64,000 nt of DNA from JAEINY01 sp942490535 (GTDB lineage Bacteria; Bacteroidota; Bacteroidia; Bacteroidales; Marinilabiliaceae): contig CALNXQ010000001.1 in the NCBI GenBank assembly GCA_942490535.1, positions 124,001 to 188,000 on the forward strand. The letters run 5' to 3'. Every line of letters begins with the position of its first letter. The first letter of the stretch is position 1. Of the stretch, positions 25,213 to 34,160 are shown one piece after another. A program made the translations under genes and the position numbers. The notes below the pieces were generated by a model. It worked only from the letters and a program-made list of their open reading frames with translations. It was not told where the DNA came from and did not search any database.

Positions 25213-26640
25213 ATGCAAAACATACCTATGTCGCGATGGATTAAATTTGGTATATCCAGTTTAGTATTCATTTTGTGGGTAATTTGGGTGGGTAACTTCT
25301 GGTTTCTATTGATATATCCATTATTATTTGATGCCTATATTACCAAGAAAATACCGTGGAATTTTTGGAAGAAACGAAAGGATGGTCAAAAACCAAGTGC
25401 GGTAATTGAATGGATTGATGCTTTGGTATTCGCACTGGTTGCTGTTTATCTAATCAATATTTTCTTGTTTCAGAACTATAAGATACCCACCAGTTCACTG
25501 GAGAAGTCATTATTGGTGAATGATCACTTGTTCGTGAGTAAAGTGAGTTATGGTCCTCGTATGCCGAATACTCCCATTGCTTTTCCGTTGGTGCAGAACA
25601 CATTTCCAATTACCAAGAGCAAGTCTTATTCCAGTTGGCCCCATTGGGATTACAAGCGCCTGGCTGGTTTTGGAGATGTGAAAAGGGATGATATTGTGGT
25701 GTTTAATTTCCCGACCGGTGATTCCGTACCAGTTAAGCAGACGAATCCGGATATTTATATTTTATCCATGGAAATAGGCGTTAATGAGGTCGCTCGTAAT
25801 TCCCAATTGATACCCTCTCAATCATTTAATTCAGCTTGGGAGCGTAATCAGTATTTTAGAGGAATTGGCCGACGTATTATTGAAAACAATGAAGCTTCCT
25901 ATGGTGAAATAGTATACCGTCCAGTGGATCGTCGTGATAATTACGTAAAACGATGTGTGGCTTTACCTGGTGATCTGTTTGAAATGCGAAGCAATCAGAT
26001 CTATATTAATGGTGAAAAGGTATCTAATCCGGAAGGATTACAGCATAACTACACCGTTATTACGGATGGAACGACCCTCAATGAACGTTTCTTTGAGAAA
26101 ATTGGGATAGCAAAGGCAGATCAGATGGGTATGTCACCCAAATACTTTTTGCCGCTTACAAGTGCTCAGCTGGAACAGGTGAAAGGATGTAAGTTTGTTG
26201 AAAGTGTGACGGTTCAGGAAACGAAACCGGATTCAAGTGGTTTGCAAATCTTTCCGTACAGCCCGGATTACAACTGGAGCCGCGATAATTATGGACCATT
26301 AAAAATACCCGTTGCGGGAGAGACTGTAGAGTTGAATACTAAGAATTTGGTGTTGTATGATCGTATTATTACAGCATATGAGGGAAATACCTTAGCTATG
26401 AAGGAGGGTGAGATTTTTATCAATGGTGAAAAGGCGAGCTCTTATACGTTTAAAATGAATTACTATTTTATGTTAGGTGATAATCGTCAAAAATCTGCTG
26501 ATTCGCGCATGTGGGGTTTTGTGCCGGAAGATCATATTGTCGGAAAACCTATTTTAGTATGGCTTTCTTACGATAAAGATAAAGGATTTCCAGCCAATAT
26601 TCGCTGGGACAGGTTTTTTAAGATCGTACATAAATACTAA
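25213..26640 (+). CDS. lepB: Signal peptidase I, copy 2 of 3
   Basis: 475 residues. It matches copy 1 in length, membrane layout and all catalytic blocks (IPTSSLEKSLLVNDHLFVSK; RRDNYVKRCVALPGD; MLGDNRQKSADSRMWGFVPEDH). Substitutions are scattered and mostly conservative, so the enzyme is intact rather than decaying. The nucleotide differences are largely third-position, which suggests selection has kept both copies. Differences from copy 1 cluster in the insert region, so substrate range could differ; this is inference. Confidence 0.94.
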   Translation: MQNIPMSRWIKFGISSLVFILWVIWVGNFWFLLIYPLLFDAYITKKIPWNFWKKRKDGQKPSAVIEWIDALVFALVAVYLINIFLFQNYKIPTSSLEKSLLVNDHLFVSKVSYGPRMPNTPIAFPLVQNTFPITKSKSYSSWPHWDYKRLAGFGDVKRDDIVVFNFPTGDSVPVKQTNPDIYILSMEIGVNEVARNSQLIPSQSFNSAWERNQYFRGIGRRIIENNEASYGEIVYRPVDRRDNYVKRCVALPGDLFEMRSNQIYINGEKVSNPEGLQHNYTVITDGTTLNERFFEKIGIAKADQMGMSPKYFLPLTSAQLEQVKGCKFVESVTVQETKPDSSGLQIFPYSPDYNWSRDNYGPLKIPVAGETVELNTKNLVLYDRIITAYEGNTLAMKEGEIFINGEKASSYTFKMNYYFMLGDNRQKSADSRMWGFVPEDHIVGKPILVWLSYDKDKGFPANIRWDRFFKIVHKY

Positions 26641-26681
26641 ATTAGTTATAAATAAGTTTTCATTGGAAACTTCTTTTTTCT

Positions 26682-27860
26682 ATGCAGTTGAAAAAAATCA
26701 TCGGTTATATATTGCTGCTAGGGTTTCTGGTTCTTTCATGTTGGAGCCGCAGCTGGATCATCTTTGGCCTGTTAATAATAGGTTGTGTATACGTTTGGCA
26801 TCCTTCAGCGAATAAAGTATTGTTAAATAAATGGCGACAGCTTCCGCTTAAACAACGAAAGAGGTGGGAGTGGTTACCCCTTGTAAGTGGGGGAGTCATT
26901 TTGATTTGGTTCGTAAATAGTTTTTTATTCAGTGTGTATACCATTCATTCATCCTCCATGGTGCCTGCCTTGTCATCCGGAACGGTTTTGGTTATGAATA
27001 AATTCAAAACTGGTTCAGCGCGTTCCATTAATTCGCCGGATAATTATTATCGTTTGGGTGGATTACGGGGTTTTGAGAGGGGGGATGTGGTTATTTTTCA
27101 TTTTCCTGAAGCCGATACAGTTTTTGAAGAGCATCCCTATGAGAACTACTATTTTAAGCAGAGGCAATACAGTGTAACCAAAACCTTTAATCCCATGCTC
27201 CGCAACAAGGTGTTGTTTCAACCGGTTTCTGAACGACCCTTGTTTATAAAGCGAATTGTTGCATTACCTGGCGATACCGTGCAGATTGTGGACGGGAATA
27301 TCCGTGTGAATAGAATTGTATCGGATGTTAATTCAGATGCTGTGGAGAAGTATGTATTGAATGAGGATGCCCCTACCAAGATCAAGGAAAAGGTCATTGG
27401 TTTGGCACAGACCCATTACAAAGAAAAGGATCATCAGATAGTGGAAATACTCCAAAGAAAAGTTGAATCAAATGGGTTTGAAGCCTTCCTGGAAAGGGAT
27501 GGAGATCCGCTTAATATGCCCGATGCCTACGTATTTCCATTTTCCTCCTATTATTTTTGGAATGCTTCTTATTGGGGGCCGATAGTGGTGCCCATGAAAG
27601 GTTCCTCTGTAAATTTATCGTTGCGTGAGTTGCCAATTTATCGTCGAATTATTGAAACCTATGAAGGGAATCAGCTTGAAGTTGATGGGGCGGTCATAAA
27701 AATTAATGGAAGTCCTGTTACTAATTATACTTTTAAAATGAATTACTACTGGGTAGCTGGTGATAATCGGCCGCATTCCTTTGATAGCCGGTACTGGGGT
27801 TTCGTACCCGAGAATCACATGGTCGGCACGGTAAGTGCCGTATCATTTCGAAATCAATAA
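26682..27860 (+). CDS. lepB: Signal peptidase I, divergent copy 3 of 3
   Basis: 392 residues, clearly diverged. Two N-terminal membrane segments, then IHSSSMVPALSSGTVLVMNKF with the nucleophile Ser in the SSM triplet, RPLFIKRIVALPGD with the Lys, an insert shorter than in copies 1 and 2, and WVAGDNRPHSFDSRYWGFVPENHMVG. All SPI boxes are present, so it should be active. It retains the SFDSRYWGFVPE block of the family but its N-terminus differs completely from copies 1-2. It lies 41 bp after copy 2, separated by a degraded copy of the copy-1 terminator. Confidence 0.92.
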   Translation: MQLKKIIGYILLLGFLVLSCWSRSWIIFGLLIIGCVYVWHPSANKVLLNKWRQLPLKQRKRWEWLPLVSGGVILIWFVNSFLFSVYTIHSSSMVPALSSGTVLVMNKFKTGSARSINSPDNYYRLGGLRGFERGDVVIFHFPEADTVFEEHPYENYYFKQRQYSVTKTFNPMLRNKVLFQPVSERPLFIKRIVALPGDTVQIVDGNIRVNRIVSDVNSDAVEKYVLNEDAPTKIKEKVIGLAQTHYKEKDHQIVEILQRKVESNGFEAFLERDGDPLNMPDAYVFPFSSYYFWNASYWGPIVVPMKGSSVNLSLRELPIYRRIIETYEGNQLEVDGAVIKINGSPVTNYTFKMNYYWVAGDNRPHSFDSRYWGFVPENHMVGTVSAVSFRNQ

Positions 27861-27936
27861 AAAGGTGTAAATATATCCTTGAGTTTTATTAATTTGCATA
27901 GATAACCTAATGGTGGTTATCTAAAAGAGTATTGGT

Positions 27937-28188
27937 ATGAAAAAGTCATTTTGGATATTTGTCGTATTATCGATTCTTATTGTTGTTTTTTCTGTAAAAA
28001 ATGCCCAATTGGTGTGGGTTGATGTTTTATTTACCAGATTGGAGATATCTTTGGCCTTTCTTGTAATTCTGGTTTTTATTATCGGGTTGGTGATAGGAGC
28101 GCTTTTTGTGTTCTTTTCAAAACGGGTAAAAGCTACAAAACTTAAAAAAGCAGAGACGACTACATTAGATGAATCGACAGAACAATAG
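27937..28188 (+). CDS. LapA/DUF1049-like small membrane protein
   Basis: 83 residues with two membrane segments (~4-20 and ~40-62) separated by NAQLVWVDVLFTRLEISLAFLV, the LapA_dom pattern, and a short basic then acidic tail. E. coli LapA acts with LapB in LPS assembly control, but most short members of this family are uncharacterised. Its 3' end overlaps the WbqC gene by 20 bp, so the two are cotranscribed. Confidence 0.8.
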   Translation: MKKSFWIFVVLSILIVVFSVKNAQLVWVDVLFTRLEISLAFLVILVFIIGLVIGALFVFFSKRVKATKLKKAETTTLDESTEQ

Positions 28189-28807
28189 AATTTTTCCATC
28201 CGTTTATTTAGGATCTGTTCACTATTATGCCCACTTGATACAGTCAGAGGCGCCAATCATTGAACAGTTCGATTTTTATCAAAGAAAGACTGCCCGCAAC
28301 AGGTGTTTCATTGCAGGTGCCAATGGTCCGATGGCCTTGTCCATTCCGGTGGTTCATACCAAACAATCGAAGTTACTGACCCGTGATGTTCGTATTAGTT
28401 ATGATGAACACTGGCAAAAGCAGCATGAACGGTCAATTATTTCGGCCTATAATTCATCGCCTTTTTTAGAATATTATTGGGATGAATTCGCGCTATTCTA
28501 TCAAAAAAGGTTTGATTTTCTTGTCGACTTTAATAGGGGATTGATGGAAGTTATTTTGGATCATTTAGAGGTAGAGTCACATTTAAAACGGAGCCAGGAA
28601 TATGCGGATGTGCCGGAAGAGTTGGATTTTAGATCGTTGGTAAACATTAAATTTCCCCTGGACAAAGACAGTCATTATAAGGTGCAGCCTTACCGGCAAG
28701 TATTTGCTGAGAAATACCCATTTGAACCTAATTTAAGTATTCTCGACTTACTCTTTAATAAGGGCCCGGAAGCCATTGATGTGTTAGAGGCATCTATTGT
28801 AAAATAA
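28169..28807 (+). CDS. WbqC-like family protein
   Basis: 212 residues. FPSVYLGSVHYYAHLIQ near the start, then FDFYQRKTARNRCFIAGANGPMALSIPV and the DVRISYDEHWQKQHERSIISAYNSSPFLEYYWDEF block match WbqC (PF08889). Members were named from O-antigen clusters; a direct enzymatic role is not proved. In Bacteroidota it is commonly next to lepB and dapB, as here. Confidence 0.88.
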   Translation: MNRQNNRIFPSVYLGSVHYYAHLIQSEAPIIEQFDFYQRKTARNRCFIAGANGPMALSIPVVHTKQSKLLTRDVRISYDEHWQKQHERSIISAYNSSPFLEYYWDEFALFYQKRFDFLVDFNRGLMEVILDHLEVESHLKRSQEYADVPEELDFRSLVNIKFPLDKDSHYKVQPYRQVFAEKYPFEPNLSILDLLFNKGPEAIDVLEASIVK

Positions 28808-28808
28808 T

Positions 28809-28840
28809 ACTTTTCCAAAGTTCAGGACTTTGGAAAAAGT
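28809..28840. terminator. Bidirectional hairpin between WbqC and Nudix genes
   Basis: TTTTCCAAAGT at 28811-28821 pairs with ACTTTGGAAAA at 28827-28837. It lies between two convergent stop codons. The flanking sequence is A/T-rich rather than a pure T run in either direction. Confidence 0.6.
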
Positions 28841-28843
28841 AAT

Positions 28844-29269
28844 TTATAGTTGCTGGATCGCTTCGGCAATGATTTTGGCATGATCGAAGGCCAGTCTTGG
28901 CAATTCATTGAGCGGAAACCACCTGGCGTCTGCCGCATCGTCCTGACCGGTGGCCGGCAATTCCATATTTACGCGGCCCATGTAAACCACAGAAATGGTG
29001 CGGTGTCTTGGATCGCGGTCTACCGCTCCATAGGTTTTTAGCTGGCTGATTTCCACGTTGGTGATGCCGGTTTCTTCTTGCAGTTCGCGGAGTGCCGCCG
29101 TTTTTAAATCTTCACCCATGTCCACAAAACCACCGGGCAGAGCCCAGTGGTTTTTAAATGGTTCGTTGGCTCTTTGGATTAAGAGTATTTTAGGATCGTA
29201 CGCACTATCGGTTATTAATGCAACATCGGTTGTTACAGCGGGTCTGGGGTATTCGTAGCAATAGCTCAT
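28844..29269 (-). CDS. Nudix hydrolase
   Basis: 141 residues. The full Nudix box GGFVDMGEDLKTAALRELQEETGI (split here as G-x5-E-x7-REL-x-EE) is present near residues 45-68, with RHRTISVVYMGRV strands after it. These enzymes remove pyrophosphate from nucleoside-linked substrates; the exact one cannot be read. The N-terminus (YCYEYPRPAVTTDVALI) resembles ADP-ribose- or ADP-sugar-type Bacteroidota Nudix proteins. Its start overlaps the upstream peptidase stop by 4 bp. Confidence 0.92.
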   Translation of the reverse strand: MSYCYEYPRPAVTTDVALITDSAYDPKILLIQRANEPFKNHWALPGGFVDMGEDLKTAALRELQEETGITNVEISQLKTYGAVDRDPRHRTISVVYMGRVNMELPATGQDDAADARWFPLNELPRLAFDHAKIIAEAIQQL

Positions 29270-30045
29270 TCAATGACACGTTTAATAATGCGTAATTTGT
29301 GGCTGTAGCTTTTCCGGTCGTTATCGAAAATACCCTGATGATCCAGTTTGTCAATGCGCACACGGCCTGAAGCGTGGATTATCTGACCTTTGCCCAAACA
29401 TAACCCAACATGCGTAATGTGACCTTCAGCATTGTCGAAAAATGCCAGATCACCTGCTTGGGCTTCTTCTACAAAGCTCACGTTTTGACCCAAATTAACT
29501 TGTTGTGAAGCATCCCTGGGGAGTTGATAGCCTGCGATTTTATAGACGATCTGAACAAAGCCCGAACAGTCAATGCCATAAAAATTGCGGCCACCCCAGA
29601 GGTAGGGAGTATTTATAAATGATTTTGAAATCTCGTTGATGCTGCCCGTGGGTTTGTCAATAGGATAGTTGCCGGATAAGTAATATTGGCGATACCCCAT
29701 TTGAAAGCAGTTGCGATCCTGGCAATTAAAGTAAATAGCACTGCCTCCCGGAACAAAGAGTGTTGAGTTATCAGCCTCGCAAATGACTTTTATAAACGGG
29801 CCTGGTGCAATCCATTTATCCGCGTTTTCCCATTTTTCAACCAGTGTAGCGGGAAGATGGTCAATGAGTTTTGAGTCAATCCATCCCTTATAGTGGTCAA
29901 AATGGGATTGTATCCGGCTCCATTTCTCTTCCGCTTGAAGAATGGTAAATGCTTCTCCAAATAAGAGCTGAGTGACCATCTCGGCCTGTTCTTCCGGTTG
30001 TTTTCGAACCGGAATAAAGCCATATGTACAGATCGATGTTTTCAT
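29266..30045 (-). CDS. NlpC/P60 (C40) cell-wall peptidase
   Basis: 259 residues from the ATG at 30045. An upstream ATG at 30069 lies in a promoter-like stretch, and family members start as here with a YGF-x-PVR motif and a VTQLLFGE block. Two SH3-like N-terminal domains (~1-110) precede the catalytic part: Cys in GIDCSGFVQIVYK, His in GHITHVGLCLG and a following polar residue in RIDKLD. No signal peptide, so either it acts in the cytoplasm on recycled muropeptides or is exported another way. It is cotranscribed with the Nudix gene. Confidence 0.88.
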   Translation of the reverse strand: MKTSICTYGFIPVRKQPEEQAEMVTQLLFGEAFTILQAEEKWSRIQSHFDHYKGWIDSKLIDHLPATLVEKWENADKWIAPGPFIKVICEADNSTLFVPGGSAIYFNCQDRNCFQMGYRQYYLSGNYPIDKPTGSINEISKSFINTPYLWGGRNFYGIDCSGFVQIVYKIAGYQLPRDASQQVNLGQNVSFVEEAQAGDLAFFDNAEGHITHVGLCLGKGQIIHASGRVRIDKLDHQGIFDNDRKSYSHKLRIIKRVIE

Positions 30046-30138
30046 AGTATTAAATTCAATAGGGCGCAAAGTAGGCGCTTTTTTAAATTAACTCAAATGT
30101 TGAAAAGTTAAATTATTCAAAAAATCTAAGCTTTTACC

Positions 30139-30146
30139 TATTTTTG
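30139..30146 (+). promoter_or_regulatory. -7 box upstream of the HD-domain gene
   Basis: TATTTTTG fits TAnnTTTG, 36 bp before the ATG at 30183. A TTC rather than TTG lies near the -33 spacing. Confidence 0.45.
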
Positions 30147-30182
30147 ATCATTATATTGCACCATTCATAAAACTGAATCTTC

Positions 30183-32345
30183 ATGATCGATCATATTTCG
30201 CGTTTTTGGAATAGTTATTATAAGCCCGTTTCCCGTATTATCATGTTTGTTGTGGCGGTGGGCTTTATTACTTATTTGCTACCTAAAACCAGTAAGTTTG
30301 GGTACGAATACATTCGGGGGATGCCCTGGAAACATTCCGTATTGATTGCGCAGTTTGATTTTCCCATTTACAAGACCCAGGAAGAATTAAAATCGGAAAC
30401 AGATAGCTTGCTTCAAAACTTCAGACCTTATTTTACTAAGGATACAGCGGTTTTTGAGAAAATGGCACAACGGTTTCATCAGGAGGTGGATCAATTTATT
30501 GTGGCCAATACTACTCAGTTTTCGGCCCTGGCTCAATTTTACAAAAAGGATACCTCTTATTTCGATTATGTCAAGCATCGGATTGATGCGGGGCTTAAGC
30601 AAGTGTACGATGAAGGTATTATCGTTTTACCGGAAGCCTATGCGCCGGTTCCTACCTTTGAATTTATGTTGATTCAGGGGGCCTATGTAGAACCTTTTGA
30701 ACTCTCTGAAGTGAATTTGCAGGCCGACGCTTATCAACAGCTTCGCATGCAGGGATTAGGTGTGTTTTTAGCCGATACAACTAAACTGGGTCAGCTGGTG
30801 CATCATTTTGTGTCGGAGTTGTCACTGAATAAATACATTGAAGCCAACATAATCTTTGATCAAAGTCGCACGGCAGAGGAGCAACAGAATTTACAAAACA
30901 ACATTTCCTTAACAGCTGGTCGTGTGCTGGCCGGACAACGCATTATTGATCAAGGCGAAATTGTCAATGACCAAACGGCTAAGGTTCTGGATTCCTTAAA
31001 ACGTGATTTTGAGTCCGGACTAACACAGGCTTCCAGTTTCTACCTTATTTTAGGCGGGCAATTCTTAATCATCAGTTTGCTCTTTGGGGTGATTTACCTG
31101 TTTCTGTATTATTTCCGGCGTGATGTCTATGAGCAGGTGGGATCTATCGGATTTTTGATGCTCATTATGATTTTGCTGATTTCATTGGCCAATTTGGGTC
31201 GTCTGTTCCCGCAATTTCCATTTTACATCATCCCATTTGCCATTTTGCCCATTATCGTCCGTACTTTTTTCGACAGTCGACTGGCCTTTTTTATCTATGT
31301 AATCACCATTTTAATCAGTGCTTTTTTTGCCGATAGTAGTTTTCAGTTTGTTTTTCTTCAGATACCAACCGGATTAATTGCCATGTTTAGCTTGTTCCGC
31401 ATGGTACGCAGAAGTCACATAGTACGAGCGGCGCTTTTTATTTTTCTGACTTATTCCTTGTTTTACACCGCCTTGTCGTTGTGGCAGGAAGGGGATGTGA
31501 CAAAAATTGATTGGCACATGTTTGGCCATTTTGCGGCAAACGGTATTATGGTGCTCATGGTGTATCCTTTAATTTGGATTTTTGAACGCTTGTTTGGCTT
31601 TCTCTCTGATGTTACTTTAGTGGAGCTGGCTGATACCAACCATCCCATTTTACGCAAGTTGGCTGAAGCAACACCCGGTACCTTTCAGCACAGTGTGCAA
31701 GTCGGTAATTTGGCTCAGGAAGTGGCCTATAAATTAGATGCCAATCCGGCTTTGGTTAGGGCTGGTGCCATGTACCACGACATTGGTAAGATGGCCTCTC
31801 CCATGTTCTTTACTGAAAACCAGGCATCCGGTTTGAATCCGCACAATGAACTGGATTTTGAGGAGAGTGCCCTGATTGTGATTAATCACATTGAAAATGG
31901 CGTTCGGCTGGCGACTAAGCATAAATTACCAAGGCAGATTATTGATTTTATTGTCACCCACCAGGGAACTACAAAAACACGCTATTTCTATAATTCGTTC
32001 ATTAATAAATACCCGGACCGGGTACCCGATATTAGTATGTTCTCCTATCCGGGACCTACGCCTTTCACCAAAGAAACAGCCATTTTGATGATGGCCGACT
32101 CCATTGAGGCAGCCTCTCGTAGTTTGAAGAGTTATTCCGACGATGAGATCGATAAATTGGTGGAGAAAATTGTAGGGATGCAGATTGAGGAAGATCAATT
32201 TATTGATGCCCCCATCACGTTTAAGGAAATATCCATTGCCAAAGAGGTATTTAAGAGTAAGCTGAAAAATATTTATCATGCTCGCATTGAGTATCCGTCG
32301 ATCAATAAGAAGGGATTCAAAAAAGGAAAGCACAGCAATAAATAA
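30183..32345 (+). CDS. PgpH/YqfF-like 7TMR-HD phosphodiesterase
   Basis: 720 residues. One N-terminal membrane segment (~18-37), an extracytoplasmic 7TMR-HDED region to ~280, about seven membrane segments (~285-470), and a cytosolic HD domain with HSVQVGNLAQEVA, GAMYHDIGKMASPMFF (HDIG) and FIVTHQGTTKTRYFY. Known relatives (Listeria PgpH) degrade cyclic di-AMP, so this protein probably tunes c-di-AMP in response to an outside or membrane signal. Single gene with promoter and terminator. Confidence 0.9.
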   Translation: MIDHISRFWNSYYKPVSRIIMFVVAVGFITYLLPKTSKFGYEYIRGMPWKHSVLIAQFDFPIYKTQEELKSETDSLLQNFRPYFTKDTAVFEKMAQRFHQEVDQFIVANTTQFSALAQFYKKDTSYFDYVKHRIDAGLKQVYDEGIIVLPEAYAPVPTFEFMLIQGAYVEPFELSEVNLQADAYQQLRMQGLGVFLADTTKLGQLVHHFVSELSLNKYIEANIIFDQSRTAEEQQNLQNNISLTAGRVLAGQRIIDQGEIVNDQTAKVLDSLKRDFESGLTQASSFYLILGGQFLIISLLFGVIYLFLYYFRRDVYEQVGSIGFLMLIMILLISLANLGRLFPQFPFYIIPFAILPIIVRTFFDSRLAFFIYVITILISAFFADSSFQFVFLQIPTGLIAMFSLFRMVRRSHIVRAALFIFLTYSLFYTALSLWQEGDVTKIDWHMFGHFAANGIMVLMVYPLIWIFERLFGFLSDVTLVELADTNHPILRKLAEATPGTFQHSVQVGNLAQEVAYKLDANPALVRAGAMYHDIGKMASPMFFTENQASGLNPHNELDFEESALIVINHIENGVRLATKHKLPRQIIDFIVTHQGTTKTRYFYNSFINKYPDRVPDISMFSYPGPTPFTKETAILMMADSIEAASRSLKSYSDDEIDKLVEKIVGMQIEEDQFIDAPITFKEISIAKEVFKSKLKNIYHARIEYPSINKKGFKKGKHSNK

Positions 32346-32353
32346 TAAAATGA

Positions 32354-32390
32354 CCTTTCCGGAGAATTCATCTCCGGAAAGGCTATTTTT
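32354..32390 (+). terminator. Terminator of the HD-domain gene
   Basis: CCTTTCCGGAGA at 32354-32365 pairs perfectly with 32371-32382 (12 bp, ATTCA loop), followed by CTATTTTT. Confidence 0.85.
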
Positions 32391-32532
32391 AGGTTGTTGT
32401 CTTATTGCAATGCTCAATTAAGCTAATGGTTCTTATGAAAGGCTTCTAATAATCTGGCGTAAAATCCTAAAGTGGAAAGTAAATTCCTTTGGGTGGCAAA
32501 GCCTAAAAAAATTACGAAGGGGAAGAGGGTGT

Positions 32533-33207
32533 TTACTCAAACGCTGCCCACAAACGCTCAAATTCTTTTTTGTATTGATCAATAGCTTTGGGATCGTTGG
32601 TTTCCAATATATTCTCCTGGTTGTATTCCGAAGCACTGCGGGTCCAGTTATAACTGCCGGTTAGCAAGAGGGTGTCATCAAACACCGCGAACTTATGATG
32701 CATGTGGTGGGGCGAATCATCCATCTTGACTTTGGCACCCCGGTCTTTCAGAAATTCGATGTCGCTGCCCTTATCCATGGTTTTATCATCATCGGTAATG
32801 ATGCGTACCGTCACACCTTTGTTGAGGGCATAAAGAATTTTATCACGAATACGATCATCGCTGATGGTGAATACGCAAATATCTATTTTGCGGGTGGCGC
32901 TGCCGATGTTAACATTAATGGTGTCCAAACAAGCCGTCCCCGGACTGAAAAAGGATTTTGAGTAAATGCCGGTGTCGGTTTTGGGGAGAATAAGTTTATT
33001 GGCTTCTTCGAGCCAGTCCACGATTTGTTCATTTTTAAAGTCACTGACTCGTTCCCTGGCCAGTTTGAAAATTTTACTTCGTAACCAGGTGAGTTCATCT
33101 TTAGACAGGTGTTTTTCCTGAAGAACTGCTTTTAGCGCTTTCTTTTCACCGCGCGTCAGAATGGCATCTTCCAATGAGGTTTTCAGATGCTCAAGAGTTT
33201 CTTTCAT
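32533..33207 (-). CDS. Single-HKD phospholipase D family protein
   Basis: 224 residues, no signal peptide. The first ~75 residues are charged and helical. The PLD domain follows (IDICVFTISDDRIRDKILYALNKGVTVRIITDD), with one HKD motif H170-x-K172-x4-D177 and then LLTGSYNWTRSA and QENILE. A single HKD per chain means it must dimerise, as in the Nuc-type nucleases and bacterial mitochondrial-cardiolipin-hydrolase homologues. Substrate may be DNA or a phospholipid; sequence alone cannot decide. It lies 14 bp behind the repressor gene, so they form a two-gene operon. Confidence 0.88.
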   Translation of the reverse strand: MKETLEHLKTSLEDAILTRGEKKALKAVLQEKHLSKDELTWLRSKIFKLARERVSDFKNEQIVDWLEEANKLILPKTDTGIYSKSFFSPGTACLDTINVNIGSATRKIDICVFTISDDRIRDKILYALNKGVTVRIITDDDKTMDKGSDIEFLKDRGAKVKMDDSPHHMHHKFAVFDDTLLLTGSYNWTRSASEYNQENILETNDPKAIDQYKKEFERLWAAFE

Positions 33208-33221
33208 AAGTGGGATTTAGA

Positions 33222-33959
33222 TTATAATTTCTTAAATAGTTCTTTTAATTGGAGCTCCATCTCATCCATACGCGCTTCACTGGATTTATGTCCGGCCTGG
33301 CGGGTTAAAATCAGGTGGATGGGATACAGGTAGTCAGCCTCCTTTGGGTTGATGTAATAGGGTGATCGGGTGTTGGAGGCTAAAAGGAGTTGATTGTTTG
33401 CTAAAAATATTAGTTCGCTAATAAAAATGGCATTGTTCTGTTTGAGTAACCAAAGGCCGGTGGGACTCTCAGTGCTTTTGTCATCGGTGCGCACAACTAC
33501 GGTATCTCCATTGTTAAGGTGAGCGGCTTTCAGGACGATGTGTTGTTCGTTGATGTGAACTGCCAGGTAGTTGCCGGGTGTAGTCATGGGTAAACTGATG
33601 GACTGATTGCAAGTGCTGAGTGCTGTTTCCAGATCTTGATTTAAAAGATCCCTGGTCAGGCACAGTGGCATCTCATGTATAGAGAATAAGGGTGGCGAAG
33701 GGGAGGGTTTAAAGATGGGTTCGGTGTTCAGGTTAAAGTGATAAAGATCGTTTACAGTGAGTTCCTTATTAATTAATTGATCAATGGTGATGCTAAAATG
33801 ATTAGCTATTTGGATTATTATTTCCAGTTTGGGTTCGGCCCGTCCTTCTTCGTACGATCCTATGCTAGCTCTTGATAATCCGAATATTTCAGCAAATACA
33901 GCTTGACTGATTTTTTTAATTGAACGGATTTTGCGAATATTTTTTCCAAAAAAACTCAT
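33222..33959 (-). CDS. XRE-family repressor with S24-like C-terminal fold lacking the catalytic dyad
   Basis: 245 residues. The helix-turn-helix is at ~8-62 (IRKIRSIKKISQAVFAEIFGLSRASIGSYEEGRAEPK). The C-terminal ~100 residues (NYLAVHINEQHIVLKAAHLNNGDTVVVRTDD) follow the LexA/CI peptidase strand pattern, but the expected Ser (normally in a GSM-like turn) is replaced by NEQ and no Lys is at the partner site, so self-cleavage is unlikely. It probably controls its own operon and the divergent PspA-flotillin genes, since the shared intergenic region has paired repeats around the promoters; that is inferred. Confidence 0.75.
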   Translation of the reverse strand: MSFFGKNIRKIRSIKKISQAVFAEIFGLSRASIGSYEEGRAEPKLEIIIQIANHFSITIDQLINKELTVNDLYHFNLNTEPIFKPSPSPPLFSIHEMPLCLTRDLLNQDLETALSTCNQSISLPMTTPGNYLAVHINEQHIVLKAAHLNNGDTVVVRTDDKSTESPTGLWLLKQNNAIFISELIFLANNQLLLASNTRSPYYINPKEADYLYPIHLILTRQAGHKSSEARMDEMELQLKELFKKL

Positions 33960-33965
33960 AAATAA

Positions 33966-34061
33966 ATGCTAAAATAATTTGCACAAATAAAATTACTTCC
34001 TATATTTGCTACTGTGGTTGTCAAAAATAGTGATTTGAAACCAAAAATGCTAATTTATTTG
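33966..34061. promoter_or_regulatory. Divergent promoter region with two near-identical direct repeats
   Basis: On the plus strand TTG at 33979-33981, a 19-bp spacer and TATATTTG at 34001-34008 form a clean promoter for the YbjN-PspA unit. On the minus strand TATTTTTG at 34029-34022 is a candidate -7 for the repressor. The direct repeats ATGCTAAAATAATTTG (33966-33981) and ATGCTAATTTATTTG (34047-34061) flank both; the first overlaps the -33 TTG. They are likely operators of the repressor. Confidence 0.6.
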
Positions 34062-34160
34062 TCAATTGGCGAAGGGTGCTGCTAACGAATGGTACTTAAT
34101 AGTATGAATTATTTTTTATCTAAATTCAGAGCCTTATATAATTAATTAAACACACAGCAA

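Noticed and set aside
32533..33959. Toxin-antitoxin or phage immunity cassette
   Set aside because: PLD plus XRE could look like one, but there is no integrase, no second phage gene, and no toxin family; kept as a regulator-enzyme pair.
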